Position numbers and translations under genes: made by a program. From contig NZ_FRAD01000008.1 in the NCBI RefSeq assembly GCF_900142225.1, positions 1 through 64,000 on the forward strand: a stretch of 64,000 nucleotides of DNA, read 5' to 3'. Shown in pieces: positions 50,402-60,858 of this stretch. The notes below the pieces were generated by a model, which saw nothing but the letters and a program-made list of their open reading frames with translations, ran no database searches and was not told the origin of the DNA. The stretch is from Hathewaya proteolytica DSM 3090 (GTDB lineage: Bacteria; Bacillota; Clostridia; Clostridiales; Clostridiaceae). Each line of letters opens with the position of its first letter. The first letter of the stretch is position 1.

Positions 50402-52732
50402 TTATATTTTAGCTATATCTCTTATTTCATTGTTGAATTTAATTTTCATGGTATCACAAGGACCTTCTAAGATCTTGGCTTCAATAGAGTTCATATTTAG
50501 CTTAATGCTTAGAAGATTTTCTTTAAAGTAAATTTTGAACTCCAAATTACCCCAATGCTCAGGGAGCCATGGTTTGAAGTAAAGCATACCATTTTTATCT
50601 ACACCCATACCTGCGAAACCGAACATTACTGATTGCCATGTTCCACCGGAAGATGCTGCATGGAATCCTTCTCTAGTGTTGCCCTGATTGTTGTGAAGGT
50701 CTACAAGAGCAGAGCGCTTAAGATATTTATAGGCCATGGAGTGATCCCCTATTTTTAGTCCCATAATGGAGAAAATACTTGGACTTAGTGAAGAACGATG
50801 AGATGTACGTTTTTCATAGTAGTCATAGTTTATCTTCTTTATGTCATCATCAAATTCCTCAGGTAGAAGGAACATAAGCATTACCACGTCAGCCTGTTTA
50901 TTTATACAAGTGTTTCTAAGGCCCATTTTTCTAGCTTCTTCGGGAATTATAGGCATATCATTTTCATCGTATTCGCTTATAGTGAAATCAGGTAATTTAA
51001 AGTATCCTTCAAATTGTTCCATAAGTTTATCTTGTTTATTAAATGGAATATAAATTTTATCATAAACTTCCTGCCATTGTTTTAACTCATCTTCAATAAG
51101 ACATATTCTAGATACTATATCATCATACTCTTTTGAGTAGTCCTTTTTAAGCATATCTAGCATTTCAAAACCTTTTCCTATGTTCCATCTTGCCAGGTAA
51201 TTAGTGTAGCAGTTGTTATCAACAGGCTCATGCCATTCGTCTGGGCCAGTTACTCTTGGAATCTCATATCTGTCCATTTCACTGTTGTATATACATCTAG
51301 ATACCCAAAAACGAGCAGTTTCAAGGATTATTTCTGCACCCTGTTTCAACATGAAGTCTATATCCCCTGTTAATGAGAAGTAATTGTATATACCAAAGGC
51401 CACATCGGCAGTTATATGGTGTTCATAGTCTGCCACATAGCACCTATAGCAAGAACCATCTGGTTCAATTGTCCATGCTGGGCATTGTTCTGTACCGTCA
51501 TCAGCTGATTCCCAAGGGTATTTTGCTCCACGGTAGCCACTGCCAATGGCATTTTTACGAGCCATAGGAAGAAGATTGTATCTATACTCTAGCAACGTTC
51601 TTGCAGTGTCAGGACTTGTAAATGCGAAGAATGGCAACATAAAGATTTCTGTATCCCAGTAAGTGTGTCCACCATACTCTTCACCGTGAAGAAGTTTTGC
51701 TCCAAGGCTTACAGTATTGTCGTTCTTGTTGGCAGTGCTCATAAGATGGAATATGTTAAACCTAAGAGCCTTATCTACAAGTTCATCCCCATTAATTTTA
51801 ATATCGGCTATATACCATAGCTTTTCGTAGTGTTCTATATGTCGTTGAAGTTCTTTCTCCATAGTAGTTTCAATGAAATCACTGATTTCCTTATCTACGC
51901 TGGCTTTTACAAGATTTCTAGGTACTTCCCTTTCGGTATATATGGAATTAAATCTATCTATAACTATGGTTTCGTTTTCTTTAACATCAAAATCAGAGAA
52001 TTCTAAGGATACTTCTCCAAAAGTAGAGTATCGTTTACTTTTTATAACATTGTGATTATTTTCTAACTTATGTACCCTCACTACGGAGCCTGTACCAATA
52101 TGATAATCTCTATCTCTAGTTTTGCATTCAACATAGCATCCACGTCCATTAAGATTGCTTACCTCTAGAGTTTCGGTATGTTTTACTCTAAACCTTGGAA
52201 AATCCTTAAAGTTTAGAACAGTTCCATCAATAATTTGCTCCATTTCCATGATCCCTGAGTAGTTTAGAGGAGTAACAAAGAAACGGCTTCCAGCTCTATG
52301 AAGGTTATCCCTACTTACAAACCTATATTCTTCAATAAGTGTTTCTTTTCCTTCAATGTCTCTAAGCTTAAATCTCTTAAACAAAATGCCTTTTTTCATA
52401 TCAAGAGCTCTTTTAAACTCCAATATTTCGCAGTCCTCTATACCAATGAGGTTTCTCTCTACGTACAGTTTTAATGGAACAAAATTCGGCGTATTGGCAA
52501 GTTCCATCATAAAAGCCTCAGATTTGTCGAATATACCTGCAAGGTATGTACATGGAAGGCTATTTCTTGTCTCCTCTTCATGGGAACCTCGAATGCACAT
52601 ATACCCATTTGTCAGTGCAAAGTTCGTTTCATACACAAGGTTATCTTTTTGGCAGTATTCAGTTTGTTCAATTATCCAAGAATCATCACTGATTAAGCCA
52701 CTTAAATTTTTAGAAAAAAAGTTTTTAATCAT
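50402..52732 (-). CDS. GH65 disaccharide phosphorylase
   Basis: 776-residue glycoside hydrolase family 65 protein: N-terminal beta-sandwich, (alpha/alpha)6 barrel with GGHTYWDTEIFMLPFFAF (about 345-362), the catalytic glutamate in VTGPDEWHEPVDNNCYTNYL (about 475), KQADVVML and THRSSLSPSIFS, and a C-terminal beta-jelly roll. GH65 enzymes phosphorolyse maltose, kojibiose, nigerose or trehalose to beta-glucose 1-phosphate; the DEWHE form fits the kojibiose/nigerose side better than maltose, but substrate is not certain. pgmB follows; no sugar transporter or regulator is adjacent. ATG 52732 after AAAGGGTGG. Confidence 0.92.
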   Translation of the reverse strand: MIKNFFSKNLSGLISDDSWIIEQTEYCQKDNLVYETNFALTNGYMCIRGSHEEETRNSLPCTYLAGIFDKSEAFMMELANTPNFVPLKLYVERNLIGIEDCEILEFKRALDMKKGILFKRFKLRDIEGKETLIEEYRFVSRDNLHRAGSRFFVTPLNYSGIMEMEQIIDGTVLNFKDFPRFRVKHTETLEVSNLNGRGCYVECKTRDRDYHIGTGSVVRVHKLENNHNVIKSKRYSTFGEVSLEFSDFDVKENETIVIDRFNSIYTEREVPRNLVKASVDKEISDFIETTMEKELQRHIEHYEKLWYIADIKINGDELVDKALRFNIFHLMSTANKNDNTVSLGAKLLHGEEYGGHTYWDTEIFMLPFFAFTSPDTARTLLEYRYNLLPMARKNAIGSGYRGAKYPWESADDGTEQCPAWTIEPDGSCYRCYVADYEHHITADVAFGIYNYFSLTGDIDFMLKQGAEIILETARFWVSRCIYNSEMDRYEIPRVTGPDEWHEPVDNNCYTNYLARWNIGKGFEMLDMLKKDYSKEYDDIVSRICLIEDELKQWQEVYDKIYIPFNKQDKLMEQFEGYFKLPDFTISEYDENDMPIIPEEARKMGLRNTCINKQADVVMLMFLLPEEFDDDIKKINYDYYEKRTSHRSSLSPSIFSIMGLKIGDHSMAYKYLKRSALVDLHNNQGNTREGFHAASSGGTWQSVMFGFAGMGVDKNGMLYFKPWLPEHWGNLEFKIYFKENLLSIKLNMNSIEAKILEGPCDTMKIKFNNEIRDIAKI

Positions 52733-52997
52733 CAAACCACCCTTTACAATAAATAATAATATAAATTTGTTACAATTCTAATTATACTATGACATATACA
52801 TTAATGTACAATGCAATTTTACATTTAAAATTTTGTATTAATTTTTTAATTTCTTGTTATTTTCTATGATATATACTAAACTTATATTAATACTAGGTTT
52901 ACAATGTACGATAACTACCTAAAGGGTGTGCAATATAGTATTAAGCACTGATTTTAGGGGACAATATAATTGATTTGAAATGGAGAGGAGACTGTAT
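52733..52997. other. AT-rich gap between divergent GH65 and peptidase genes
   Basis: 265 bp without a visible gene. Both flanking genes must be driven from it. I see no consensus promoter, catabolite-response element or clear palindrome. Confidence 0.5.
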
Positions 52998-55925
52998 ATG
53001 AATTTTAAAATTAATGAAGTGTATCATGGATTTAAACTAATTGAAGAAAAAGATATTAAAGAGATAAATGGGATAGGAAGAATATTTCAACACGAAAAGA
53101 GTGGAGCAAGATTATTTGCTTTAAATAACGATGATGATAATAAGGTATTTACTATTGCATTTAGAACACCAGTAGAGGATAGCACTGGAGTTCCACATAT
53201 ATTAGAACACTCTGTATTATGTGGTTCAGACAAGTATCCTACAAAGGAGCCTTTTGTAGATTTAATAAAGGGATCACTGAATACATTCCTTAATGCCTTT
53301 ACATTCCCTGATAAAACCATGTATCCTGTAGCAAGTAAGAATGACAAAGATTTTATTAACCTCATGTCTGTATATTTGGATGCCGTTTTTTATCCTAACC
53401 TTCGAGACACTAAGGAAATTATGATGCAAGAAGGATGGCATTATGAAATCGAAGATAAAAATGAGCCATTGACATACAAAGGTGTCGTGTATAATGAAAT
53501 GAGAGGAGCATTCTCATCTCCAGAAGGAGTACTATTTAGAAAGATACAGGAAACTTTATTTAAAGATACAACATACTTCTACGAATCAGGTGGAGACCCT
53601 GAGTTTATTCCAGACCTTACACAAGAGAAGTTTGTTGAATTCCATAAAAAATACTATCACCCATGCAATAGTTATATAACACTATATGGAAATGGCGATT
53701 TAGATAAGCAGCTTGCTATGATAGATGATGAGTATTTGCAGAACTTCGATAAAATAAATGTGGATTCACATATTGATATACAACAACCATACAGTGCAAG
53801 AGTTGACGTGGTAAAACCATATGCTATATCCGAAGAGGATGATGACACCGATAAGGCTATGATAAGTTTAAACTATGTGACTGGGTCGCAGAAGGATGTA
53901 ACAGATCACTTAGGTATGGATATACTAGAGAGTATTTTGCTAGAAACACCAGCATCTCCATTAAAAAATGCCCTTATTAAAGCTGGAATTGGAAAAGATG
54001 TATATGGAAGTTATGATGGCGGAATTCTTCAGCCAACTTTCAGTATAATCGTGAAGGATACTGATGAAAACAGAAAAGAAGAATTCTGCAAAATAGTAAA
54101 TGAAACTCTGGCAAAACTGGTGAAAGATGGTATAGATAAAAAGTTAGTTGAAGGATGCGTAAATTCCACAGAGTTTAAATTGAGAGAGTGTGACGGTTCA
54201 TATTATCCAAAGGGGCTTATATATGCTATGAATTGCCTTGAAAGTTGGTTATATGATGAGAGTCCATTTAACTATATAGAGTACGGAAAGTTATTAAAAG
54301 ACATAAAAGAAGGTGCTGAAAACGGATATTTTGAAAAACTTATAGAAAAATATCTTCTTGATAATACTCATAGTTCAGTACTAACTCTTGTACCGGATAA
54401 AACCTTAGCAGCTAAAAAAGACAAAGAGCTTAAAGAAAAACTAGCTAAGATAAAGGCCAATATGAGTGAGGAACAATTAGAGGAGATTATAGAAAATACT
54501 GTAGCCTTGAAAAAGAGACAATCAACACCGGATACACCAGAGCAATTAGCAAAGATTCCTTTATTATCACGAGATGACATTAATAAAAAAGCCGAAGAAA
54601 TAAAAGTAGTGGAAAGAGAAGTTTGCGGTGAGAAGGTACTGTATTTAGATGAGTTTACTAACCAGATAGTTTACTTTATTGCGTCCTTTGATTCTTCAGC
54701 TGTGAAAAAGGAGCTTATACCTTACCTAAGTGTGTTATCTTATATGCTTGGAAAGCTTAGTACTGCAAAGCATAATTACAATGAACTTTCCAATGAAATA
54801 AATATTAATACTGGAGATATATCTTTCTCAGCGGATTCTTATGCATCTATAGATGATACTGATACTTTCTGTACTAAGTTTACCATGAGAGGAAGAGCAC
54901 TTACTGAAAAAACTAAGGAAATGCTTTCACTTATGGCAGAGATAATTTCATCTACAAAGTTTGATGAATTTGATAAAATACATGAATTTATAAGACAATT
55001 AAAATCTAGAATGGAAATGAGTATGATTGATAGCGCACACAGAATGGCAATTCATAGAGTAATGTCATATTTCTCTGATGGAGCAGCTTATGCAGAACAA
55101 GTTAGCGGCATAGATTTCTATAAATTTATTTCTATTTTAGATAAAGACTTTGAAAATAAAAAAGAAGAAATAAAAACTAACCTAGAAACAGTGGCTAAAA
55201 CCGTATTCAATAAAAATAATCTCATAATAAGTGTGGCAGGGGAAGAAGCTGAATTTAAGGCTGTAGAAGAGAACTTAAGTTTAATTACGGATGTATTGGA
55301 AAGTAGAGAAATTGAAGTGCAGAAGTACGAATTTGAAAAAGGCAAAAAGAACGAAGGCATAGAAACACCGGCGGACGTACAGTATGTATGCAAACAGTAC
55401 AACATAACAAATCTAGGATACAAGTATACCGGAAAGCTTCTAGTGGCAAAAGTTATACTTGGACTCGATTATTTGTGGAACAAAGTAAGAGTTCAAGGTG
55501 GAGCTTACGGATGCCCTGTTGTTATTACTAGATCTGGAAATATAGGCTTTGCTTCCTATAGAGATCCTAATTTGAAGGACACATTGAATATTTATGATGA
55601 AATGTGGAAATATCTTAAGGACTTCAAGGTAGATGAGAGGGAAATGACAAAGTATATAATCGGAGCTGTAAGGGACTTAGATATGCCTATGTCACCTTCC
55701 GTAAAGCTTACAGCAGGTCTTGTGAACCATATAAAGGGAATATCCCAGGATATGATACAGCAGGAAAGAGACGAAGTATTGTCAACTACTGAAGAGGATA
55801 TAAGAAGTTTCAGCGAAATGTTCAAAAAGTTAATGGAAGAAAATTATATGTGTGTAATAGGAAATGAAACAAAAATAAGAGAAAATAAAGAGCTGTTCAA
55901 TAATATTATTAAATTGTTCCAGTAA
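52998..55925 (+). CDS. M16C zinc metallopeptidase (presequence protease-like)
   Basis: 975-residue pitrilysin-family peptidase of the M16C type (similar to mitochondrial PreP/Cym1 and bacterial insulinase-like enzymes). The inverted zinc motif HILEH is at residues 67-71, with the distal glutamate in YNEMRGAFSSPE (about 150). Two homologous halves form a closed chamber for peptides. No signal peptide, so it should act in the cytoplasm. ATG 52998 follows GGAGAGGAG; an upstream in-frame ATG overlaps that site. Followed by a small membrane gene. Confidence 0.94.
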   Translation: MNFKINEVYHGFKLIEEKDIKEINGIGRIFQHEKSGARLFALNNDDDNKVFTIAFRTPVEDSTGVPHILEHSVLCGSDKYPTKEPFVDLIKGSLNTFLNAFTFPDKTMYPVASKNDKDFINLMSVYLDAVFYPNLRDTKEIMMQEGWHYEIEDKNEPLTYKGVVYNEMRGAFSSPEGVLFRKIQETLFKDTTYFYESGGDPEFIPDLTQEKFVEFHKKYYHPCNSYITLYGNGDLDKQLAMIDDEYLQNFDKINVDSHIDIQQPYSARVDVVKPYAISEEDDDTDKAMISLNYVTGSQKDVTDHLGMDILESILLETPASPLKNALIKAGIGKDVYGSYDGGILQPTFSIIVKDTDENRKEEFCKIVNETLAKLVKDGIDKKLVEGCVNSTEFKLRECDGSYYPKGLIYAMNCLESWLYDESPFNYIEYGKLLKDIKEGAENGYFEKLIEKYLLDNTHSSVLTLVPDKTLAAKKDKELKEKLAKIKANMSEEQLEEIIENTVALKKRQSTPDTPEQLAKIPLLSRDDINKKAEEIKVVEREVCGEKVLYLDEFTNQIVYFIASFDSSAVKKELIPYLSVLSYMLGKLSTAKHNYNELSNEININTGDISFSADSYASIDDTDTFCTKFTMRGRALTEKTKEMLSLMAEIISSTKFDEFDKIHEFIRQLKSRMEMSMIDSAHRMAIHRVMSYFSDGAAYAEQVSGIDFYKFISILDKDFENKKEEIKTNLETVAKTVFNKNNLIISVAGEEAEFKAVEENLSLITDVLESREIEVQKYEFEKGKKNEGIETPADVQYVCKQYNITNLGYKYTGKLLVAKVILGLDYLWNKVRVQGGAYGCPVVITRSGNIGFASYRDPNLKDTLNIYDEMWKYLKDFKVDEREMTKYIIGAVRDLDMPMSPSVKLTAGLVNHIKGISQDMIQQERDEVLSTTEEDIRSFSEMFKKLMEENYMCVIGNETKIRENKELFNNIIKLFQ

Positions 55926-55949
55926 TCATTAAAAGTATGGGGGTAAGAC

Positions 55950-56516
55950 ATGAATCATCAGATGAGAAAATCGCTTGAAAGAGCAGAGACAGATAAAAAC
56001 CTTAACGAACAAAAGGAAAAGCAAAGGGAAAGACGAGAAAATCTAGATATATTTACTAAGAATAATTTGATTGTTTTTTTTACGCATATTGTTCTTGTGT
56101 TGTTATTTGTTTTAGTGGCCATGGCCTTCGACAGAAAATACATTAATTGGATAATATACAGATTAGCTGCGTTTATATTTGTTATTCCCTATGTTATAAT
56201 GGGTTATAAATTAAATAACAAATTGAATAAGAAATTTGATTATCTGTCAGGAACCATAGTTACTATAATAGGTTTTGTTATTTCTACTATTGTATTTATG
56301 GTAGGTGATGGTAAAATTCTTGCCGAAGCTGCTAATTCAAGTATGTTCTGGAGATTGTCCTACAGTTATATAGACATATTTTATAGAGCATTTTTATGGG
56401 GATGGACCAATTTTAAAAATATGTACTATATAAATCTAATATTGTGTTTAGTACCATCTTTTTTAGTAGGTCTTGGTATGAAGTTAAGAAGATTTATGGA
56501 AGAACCAATGGAGTAA
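55950..56516 (+). CDS. Membrane protein, unknown
   Basis: 188-residue protein: a charged N-terminal helix rich in Glu/Arg/Lys (1-35), then four to five membrane helices (about 42-62, 68-85, 98-120, 130-150, 160-180). No family recognised. ATG after ATGGGGGTAAG. 24 bases after the M16C gene, so likely co-transcribed, but a functional link is unproven. Confidence 0.7.
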   Translation: MNHQMRKSLERAETDKNLNEQKEKQRERRENLDIFTKNNLIVFFTHIVLVLLFVLVAMAFDRKYINWIIYRLAAFIFVIPYVIMGYKLNNKLNKKFDYLSGTIVTIIGFVISTIVFMVGDGKILAEAANSSMFWRLSYSYIDIFYRAFLWGWTNFKNMYYINLILCLVPSFLVGLGMKLRRFMEEPME

Positions 56517-56538
56517 GAAATTAAATATGTAAACTTAG

Positions 56539-56580
56539 AAAAGAGTATTCAATTGCAAAATGCAAGGGAGTACTCTTTTG
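56539..56580 (+). terminator. Terminator after the peptidase/membrane gene pair
   Basis: AAAAGAGTA pairs with TACTCTTTT, with inner TTGCA/TGCAA, followed by a short T-rich stretch. Confidence 0.75.
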
Positions 56581-56669
56581 TTCTACCTTTGTTAACGAGC
56601 ACCTATAAATTTGTATGAAAACTACGATAATATAATAATATTGAGAAATATAAGGGATGGGGTGACGTT

Positions 56670-58454
56670 GTGGTAAGTAATAATAGCAATACTATTGAAC
56701 AGTTAAAGGAATTATTAAACAAGGATGAGCTCACTGAGATAAGCGATAAATACAATATTGGTATTACAGATATATTACTAGGTGTGCCAACTTCTGATGA
56801 GGAGCTAGATGTATGGAACAATATGAGTGAACAGGAAATTCTTGAGATGGCACTATTATCGCAATCAGAAATGCCTAATTATTCAGAATCTCAATTTGAA
56901 GTTCTAGGAGATACCGTAAATAAGATAAAAGTGAACGAACTGAAACAGCGCCTTGCAAAGGCTAGAAAAAACAACGGTAGCAAGGATGGTGGAGGGGATA
57001 TTGGAGAGAGTGTTGAGAGATTCATAGAAGTTATGGACAACAATTCAAGGGAGAATATTAGCATTCGACCGGTAAATGAGAGAATACAGATTGACATTGG
57101 CAAGGATTTGATGGAAGCTAGAATATCTATAAAACATCCTATTGGAAATGAGAGAGAAGTCACAGTAGAGGATATAAAGGAAGTGTTAAGTAGTAAAAAT
57201 ATAACAACGGGTATCAAATATGAGTATATTCAAAGGTTAGTTGAAAATCCCATTTACGATACTTTCTTTAAAATAGCATATGGAAAGCCCGCTGTTAACG
57301 GAACGGATGGAAAAGTGGAACTTTTGTTTAATAAGGATACTAAGAGTGTAAGAGATGATAATAAAACTGTAGATTATAGAAATATAAGTACAATAAATTC
57401 TGTAGAAAAGGATGAATTATTATGTAAAATTCATCAAGCAACTTTAGGTGAGGATGGCTATGATATAAGAGGTAAAATTCTTGTGGCAAAAAACGGAGTA
57501 CCGGTAAAAAATCCTGCGGGCAATAATGTATATTTTGATGAAACAGGGACTTCTCTTTATGCGGAGTGCAATGGTGAGGCTACATACAACAAATATAAAG
57601 GAACTGTCAGTGTAAATAAACTCCTTGTAATTGATAATGTGGATATTTCCAGTGGAAATATAAATTTTGCTGGTTCTGTAGTAATTCGTGGAAATGTAAG
57701 TGAAGGTTTTTCTGTAACGAGTTTAGATGATATAAAAATTGATGGTACCGTGGAAGGTGCTACGCTTAGGGCAGGTGGTAACATTATTATACGAAAGGGC
57801 ATGAATGGTGGGATGATGCAGCAGGGCCATATATTTGCAGGTGGTGCTGTAAGTTCATACTTCTTTGAAAATGTTACTATTAATGCTAAGGGAGATGTGG
57901 TGGCAGATACAATTTTGAATTGTAAAATTAATGTCTTGGGAGATATAATTTTAAGAGGTAAAAGGGCATCGATTATTGGGGGGCAATATGTCACTGCAGG
58001 AAGTCTAGTGGCAGGTAAAATTGGTAGTGAGGCAGGGGTTTTTACAAAGATAATATTGAAAAGTAGAGAAAGCATTATGTCGGAACAATCAGGATATTTA
58101 AAGCAAATTGCTAGATATGAGGATACCATAAGTAAATTAAAAAAGGCTGCTGATATGGTTGATAATATAGAACTGAATGATAAAGAAAAACAAACTGCTA
58201 AATTACGTTCTATAATTGCCATAAGGAAATTGGAAAAAGAAATAAAAAATCTAAATAAAGAAGTAGAAGATCTTCAAAAGCATGTCTTATCAAAAAGGAC
58301 ATTTAATAGTGTTAAAGCCAGCAGAGAGATGTATTCAAATGTAGTCATATTCTTCGATAAGATGAGGTATTATAATGACGATGTGCATTATGATTGTATA
58401 GTTTATAACTTGAATGGAGATGTTAAATTAATCGAATCTAGGAGGGAGGAGTAA
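56670..58454 (+). CDS. FapA family (DUF342) protein
   Basis: 594-residue DUF342/FapA-family protein. A variable N-terminal region (1-110), the FapA domain (about 120-265), then a right-handed beta-helix-like repeat region (about 300-450: VNKLLVIDNVDISSGNINFAGSVVIRGNVSEGF, DIKIDGTVEGATLRAGGNIIIRKGM), and a coiled coil (about 475-545). FapA proteins are linked to flagellar assembly and cell-envelope polymers in other bacteria, but the role in clostridia is unclear. GTG start after GGGGTGA. The GGDEF-EAL gene starts 4 bases after its stop, implying a functional pair. Confidence 0.85.
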   Translation: MVSNNSNTIEQLKELLNKDELTEISDKYNIGITDILLGVPTSDEELDVWNNMSEQEILEMALLSQSEMPNYSESQFEVLGDTVNKIKVNELKQRLAKARKNNGSKDGGGDIGESVERFIEVMDNNSRENISIRPVNERIQIDIGKDLMEARISIKHPIGNEREVTVEDIKEVLSSKNITTGIKYEYIQRLVENPIYDTFFKIAYGKPAVNGTDGKVELLFNKDTKSVRDDNKTVDYRNISTINSVEKDELLCKIHQATLGEDGYDIRGKILVAKNGVPVKNPAGNNVYFDETGTSLYAECNGEATYNKYKGTVSVNKLLVIDNVDISSGNINFAGSVVIRGNVSEGFSVTSLDDIKIDGTVEGATLRAGGNIIIRKGMNGGMMQQGHIFAGGAVSSYFFENVTINAKGDVVADTILNCKINVLGDIILRGKRASIIGGQYVTAGSLVAGKIGSEAGVFTKIILKSRESIMSEQSGYLKQIARYEDTISKLKKAADMVDNIELNDKEKQTAKLRSIIAIRKLEKEIKNLNKEVEDLQKHVLSKRTFNSVKASREMYSNVVIFFDKMRYYNDDVHYDCIVYNLNGDVKLIESRREE

Positions 58455-58458
58455 AGTT

Positions 58459-59772
58459 ATGATAATACACATTATATCTAGTATCGCAATCTTTATTATG
58501 ATATTATATATATTACATCTAAGAAAAAAAAGCCATAAAAACAAAGTACACAATATTTATAAAACTGTTTCAACTATGGAGCAGTGCAAAAAATTTTATG
58601 ATGGCATAAGCATGAAAAACCATTACACTAGTGTTATCATTTCATTAGATAACTTTTATCAAATAAGAAACATATTTGGGGATGATGGTGCAGAGAATTA
58701 TATCGGCCATGTTATAGATAAAATAGATAAGTTTATAAAAGAAAATGAATGTGTGGCAAAGCTTAAGGGGAGTCCTAGGTTTATTATTTTTATGGAAGAA
58801 CATACAAAAGAAAAAGTTGAAAAGAGAATAAACAATATGGTAGATGTTTTATCTAATATAAAAGTAGTGAAGGGTAAGACTAGCTATGACTACTATGGCG
58901 AATATTGCACAGGATATTGTATTTTAGATAGCGATAAAGATAATTTTGAATACACAGTAGACAAAACAATGTTAAAATGTAAAATAGGGTATGGAGATAA
59001 TGATGCAGAATTTGAAAATAGAGAAGAGTTGATAAAAGACATTGAAAGTGCCATGGAGAAAAGGGAATTCATACCGTATTTTCAGCCCACATACGACATT
59101 AAGCGCAATAAAATTGTGGGTTCAGAATTGTTAGCAAGGTGGAAACATCCTAAATTCGGCATATTAAATGCAGCAAAGTTTATTCCTCTTATTGAGATCT
59201 CAGGATATATTGATGAGTTAGATATTATAATGTTAGAAGAAGCTTGCATCATGATACAAGAGTGGATAAAGCGGGAAGTGGTTCCAGTTCAATTAGCCGT
59301 GAATATATCTATAACTAATTTTTATAAATTAGATTTTATGGAGAATATGTTTAAACTTGTGGATAAGTATGATATACCAGCTTGTCTTATTGAATTAAAT
59401 ATTAAATGTGTAACTTTGTCTCATGATGAAATAAACCTGCAAGATATTTTTGAAAAACTAAAGGAAAAGGGTTTCCATATCAGCATAAACAATTTTGAAA
59501 ATGGGAAGTTAAGATCTAAGCTGTTTGATATGCCATACGACACACTGAAACTTGATTATAGGGCTTTGATGTTAAATAGGAGTAGAGCCATGGATGTATT
59601 TCTAAAATCTATAATTAAAATAATAAATAGTAATAAAACACAGTTTGTCATTACAAAAGTTGAAACAGATATAGAACTAGAGAAAATTAAAAACATGGGG
59701 TGTAATTATGTTCAGGGCTATGCTATGGGTATGCCAATGTCAAAGCAAGAATATGAAAAAATTATATTTTAA
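58459..59772 (+). CDS. Catalytically degenerate GGDEF-EAL protein
   Basis: 437-residue protein: N-terminal membrane helix (about 1-19), degenerate GGDEF domain (about 50-175; the signature position reads GSPRF) and EAL domain (about 190-437). In EAL the first motif is SELLARW, and the loop-6 DDFG motif reads NNFE, so both metal-binding aspartates are gone; the EGVET glutamate is also missing (TKVET). KLD and QGY remain. It should not hydrolyse c-di-GMP but may still bind it. ATG after GGAGGGAGGAG. Tightly linked to the FapA-family gene upstream. Confidence 0.88.
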   Translation: MIIHIISSIAIFIMILYILHLRKKSHKNKVHNIYKTVSTMEQCKKFYDGISMKNHYTSVIISLDNFYQIRNIFGDDGAENYIGHVIDKIDKFIKENECVAKLKGSPRFIIFMEEHTKEKVEKRINNMVDVLSNIKVVKGKTSYDYYGEYCTGYCILDSDKDNFEYTVDKTMLKCKIGYGDNDAEFENREELIKDIESAMEKREFIPYFQPTYDIKRNKIVGSELLARWKHPKFGILNAAKFIPLIEISGYIDELDIIMLEEACIMIQEWIKREVVPVQLAVNISITNFYKLDFMENMFKLVDKYDIPACLIELNIKCVTLSHDEINLQDIFEKLKEKGFHISINNFENGKLRSKLFDMPYDTLKLDYRALMLNRSRAMDVFLKSIIKIINSNKTQFVITKVETDIELEKIKNMGCNYVQGYAMGMPMSKQEYEKIIF

Positions 59773-59789
59773 ATGTCTAGGAGATTATT

Positions 59790-60761
59790 ATGATATATTT
59801 AAATTCAGAGGAAATTATTTCAGCTTTAAGCCTTAAAGAAATTATGGACTCCGTAGAGGAGGCTTACAAATTGTACGAGAAGAAAGACTATGAGATGCCT
59901 TCAAGAATTCATGTGGATCATGGTGAAAAAGAGACTCTTCTGTATATGCCTTGTTTTGCTAAGGGGTTGTTCGGTACTAAAATGCTAACAGGGTTCGAGA
60001 CAAATGCTGAAAAGGGTTTACCTGTTATTGATGGATTAATGGTCTTAAATGATGGAGTTACTGGAAAGCCTGTATGCATTATGGATGCAAAGAGTATAAC
60101 TATGCTAAGGACAGGAGCTATTGGTGGGCTCGGTGTAAAATACACTACACCGGAAAATATTAGAACCCTTGGACTTGTTGGTACAGGGGTACAGGGTTTT
60201 TACCAAGTGGTTTATGCTTGCATGGTGAGAAATATTAAAAAGGTGTACCTTTTTAACAGAAATGATGAAAAAGCTTTTGAGTTTGCGGAAAGGCTTCAAA
60301 GAAGGCTTGGAAACATTGAAATTCATGTGATGAATAGTATACGGGAGCTAGTAGAAGCTTCAGAAGTTATAATTACGGCTACTACCTCTGAAAAACCTGT
60401 AATACCTGCTGATGCACAGCTTTTAAAAGGAAAGCACTTTATAGCTATCGGTTCATATAAACCCTTTGTTCGAGAATTCCCTGATGAATTATTCACAGTT
60501 GTGGATAAGGTTTATGCGGATATAGAATTTGCCAAGGAGGAGTCTGGGGATTTGTGCATACCTATTGAAAAGGGACTTATCCACAGTGTGGATATAAAAA
60601 CCTTTGGCAAACTAGTAACAGGGGAAATTCCTTTTGAGGAAAGTTCTAAGGGGACTACATTTTTCAAATCTGTGGGTATGGCTTTATTTGATATAATCAC
60701 AGCAGAAAAAATCTACAAAAGAGCAGTAGAAGAAGGTATGGGGACAAATTTGAAACTGTAA
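59790..60761 (+). CDS. Ornithine cyclodeaminase/mu-crystallin family protein
   Basis: 323-residue NAD(P)-binding protein of the OCD/mu-crystallin family. Substrate region with MDAKSITMLRTGAIGGLGVKY (about 92-112), Rossmann motif LGLVGTGVQGFYQV (about 124-137) and VITATTSEKPVI. Members include ornithine cyclodeaminase, alanine dehydrogenase and ketimine reductase; the sequence alone does not decide. ATG after AGGAGAT. Followed by a terminator. Confidence 0.9.
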   Translation: MIYLNSEEIISALSLKEIMDSVEEAYKLYEKKDYEMPSRIHVDHGEKETLLYMPCFAKGLFGTKMLTGFETNAEKGLPVIDGLMVLNDGVTGKPVCIMDAKSITMLRTGAIGGLGVKYTTPENIRTLGLVGTGVQGFYQVVYACMVRNIKKVYLFNRNDEKAFEFAERLQRRLGNIEIHVMNSIRELVEASEVIITATTSEKPVIPADAQLLKGKHFIAIGSYKPFVREFPDELFTVVDKVYADIEFAKEESGDLCIPIEKGLIHSVDIKTFGKLVTGEIPFEESSKGTTFFKSVGMALFDIITAEKIYKRAVEEGMGTNLKL

Positions 60762-60771
60762 TGCAATAAAT

Positions 60772-60817
60772 AAAATGCCTTGGTGGGTTAAAAAAGAGTT
60801 TTTACCAAGGCATTTTT
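60772..60817 (+). terminator. Terminator after the OCD-family gene
   Basis: AAAATGCCTTGGT pairs perfectly with ACCAAGGCATTTT over 13 bp around a 19-nt loop, followed by a T run. Confidence 0.88.
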
Positions 60818-60858
60818 ATCGTACATTTTGTAAAGGAAATATAAAAGGGGAAAAGACC

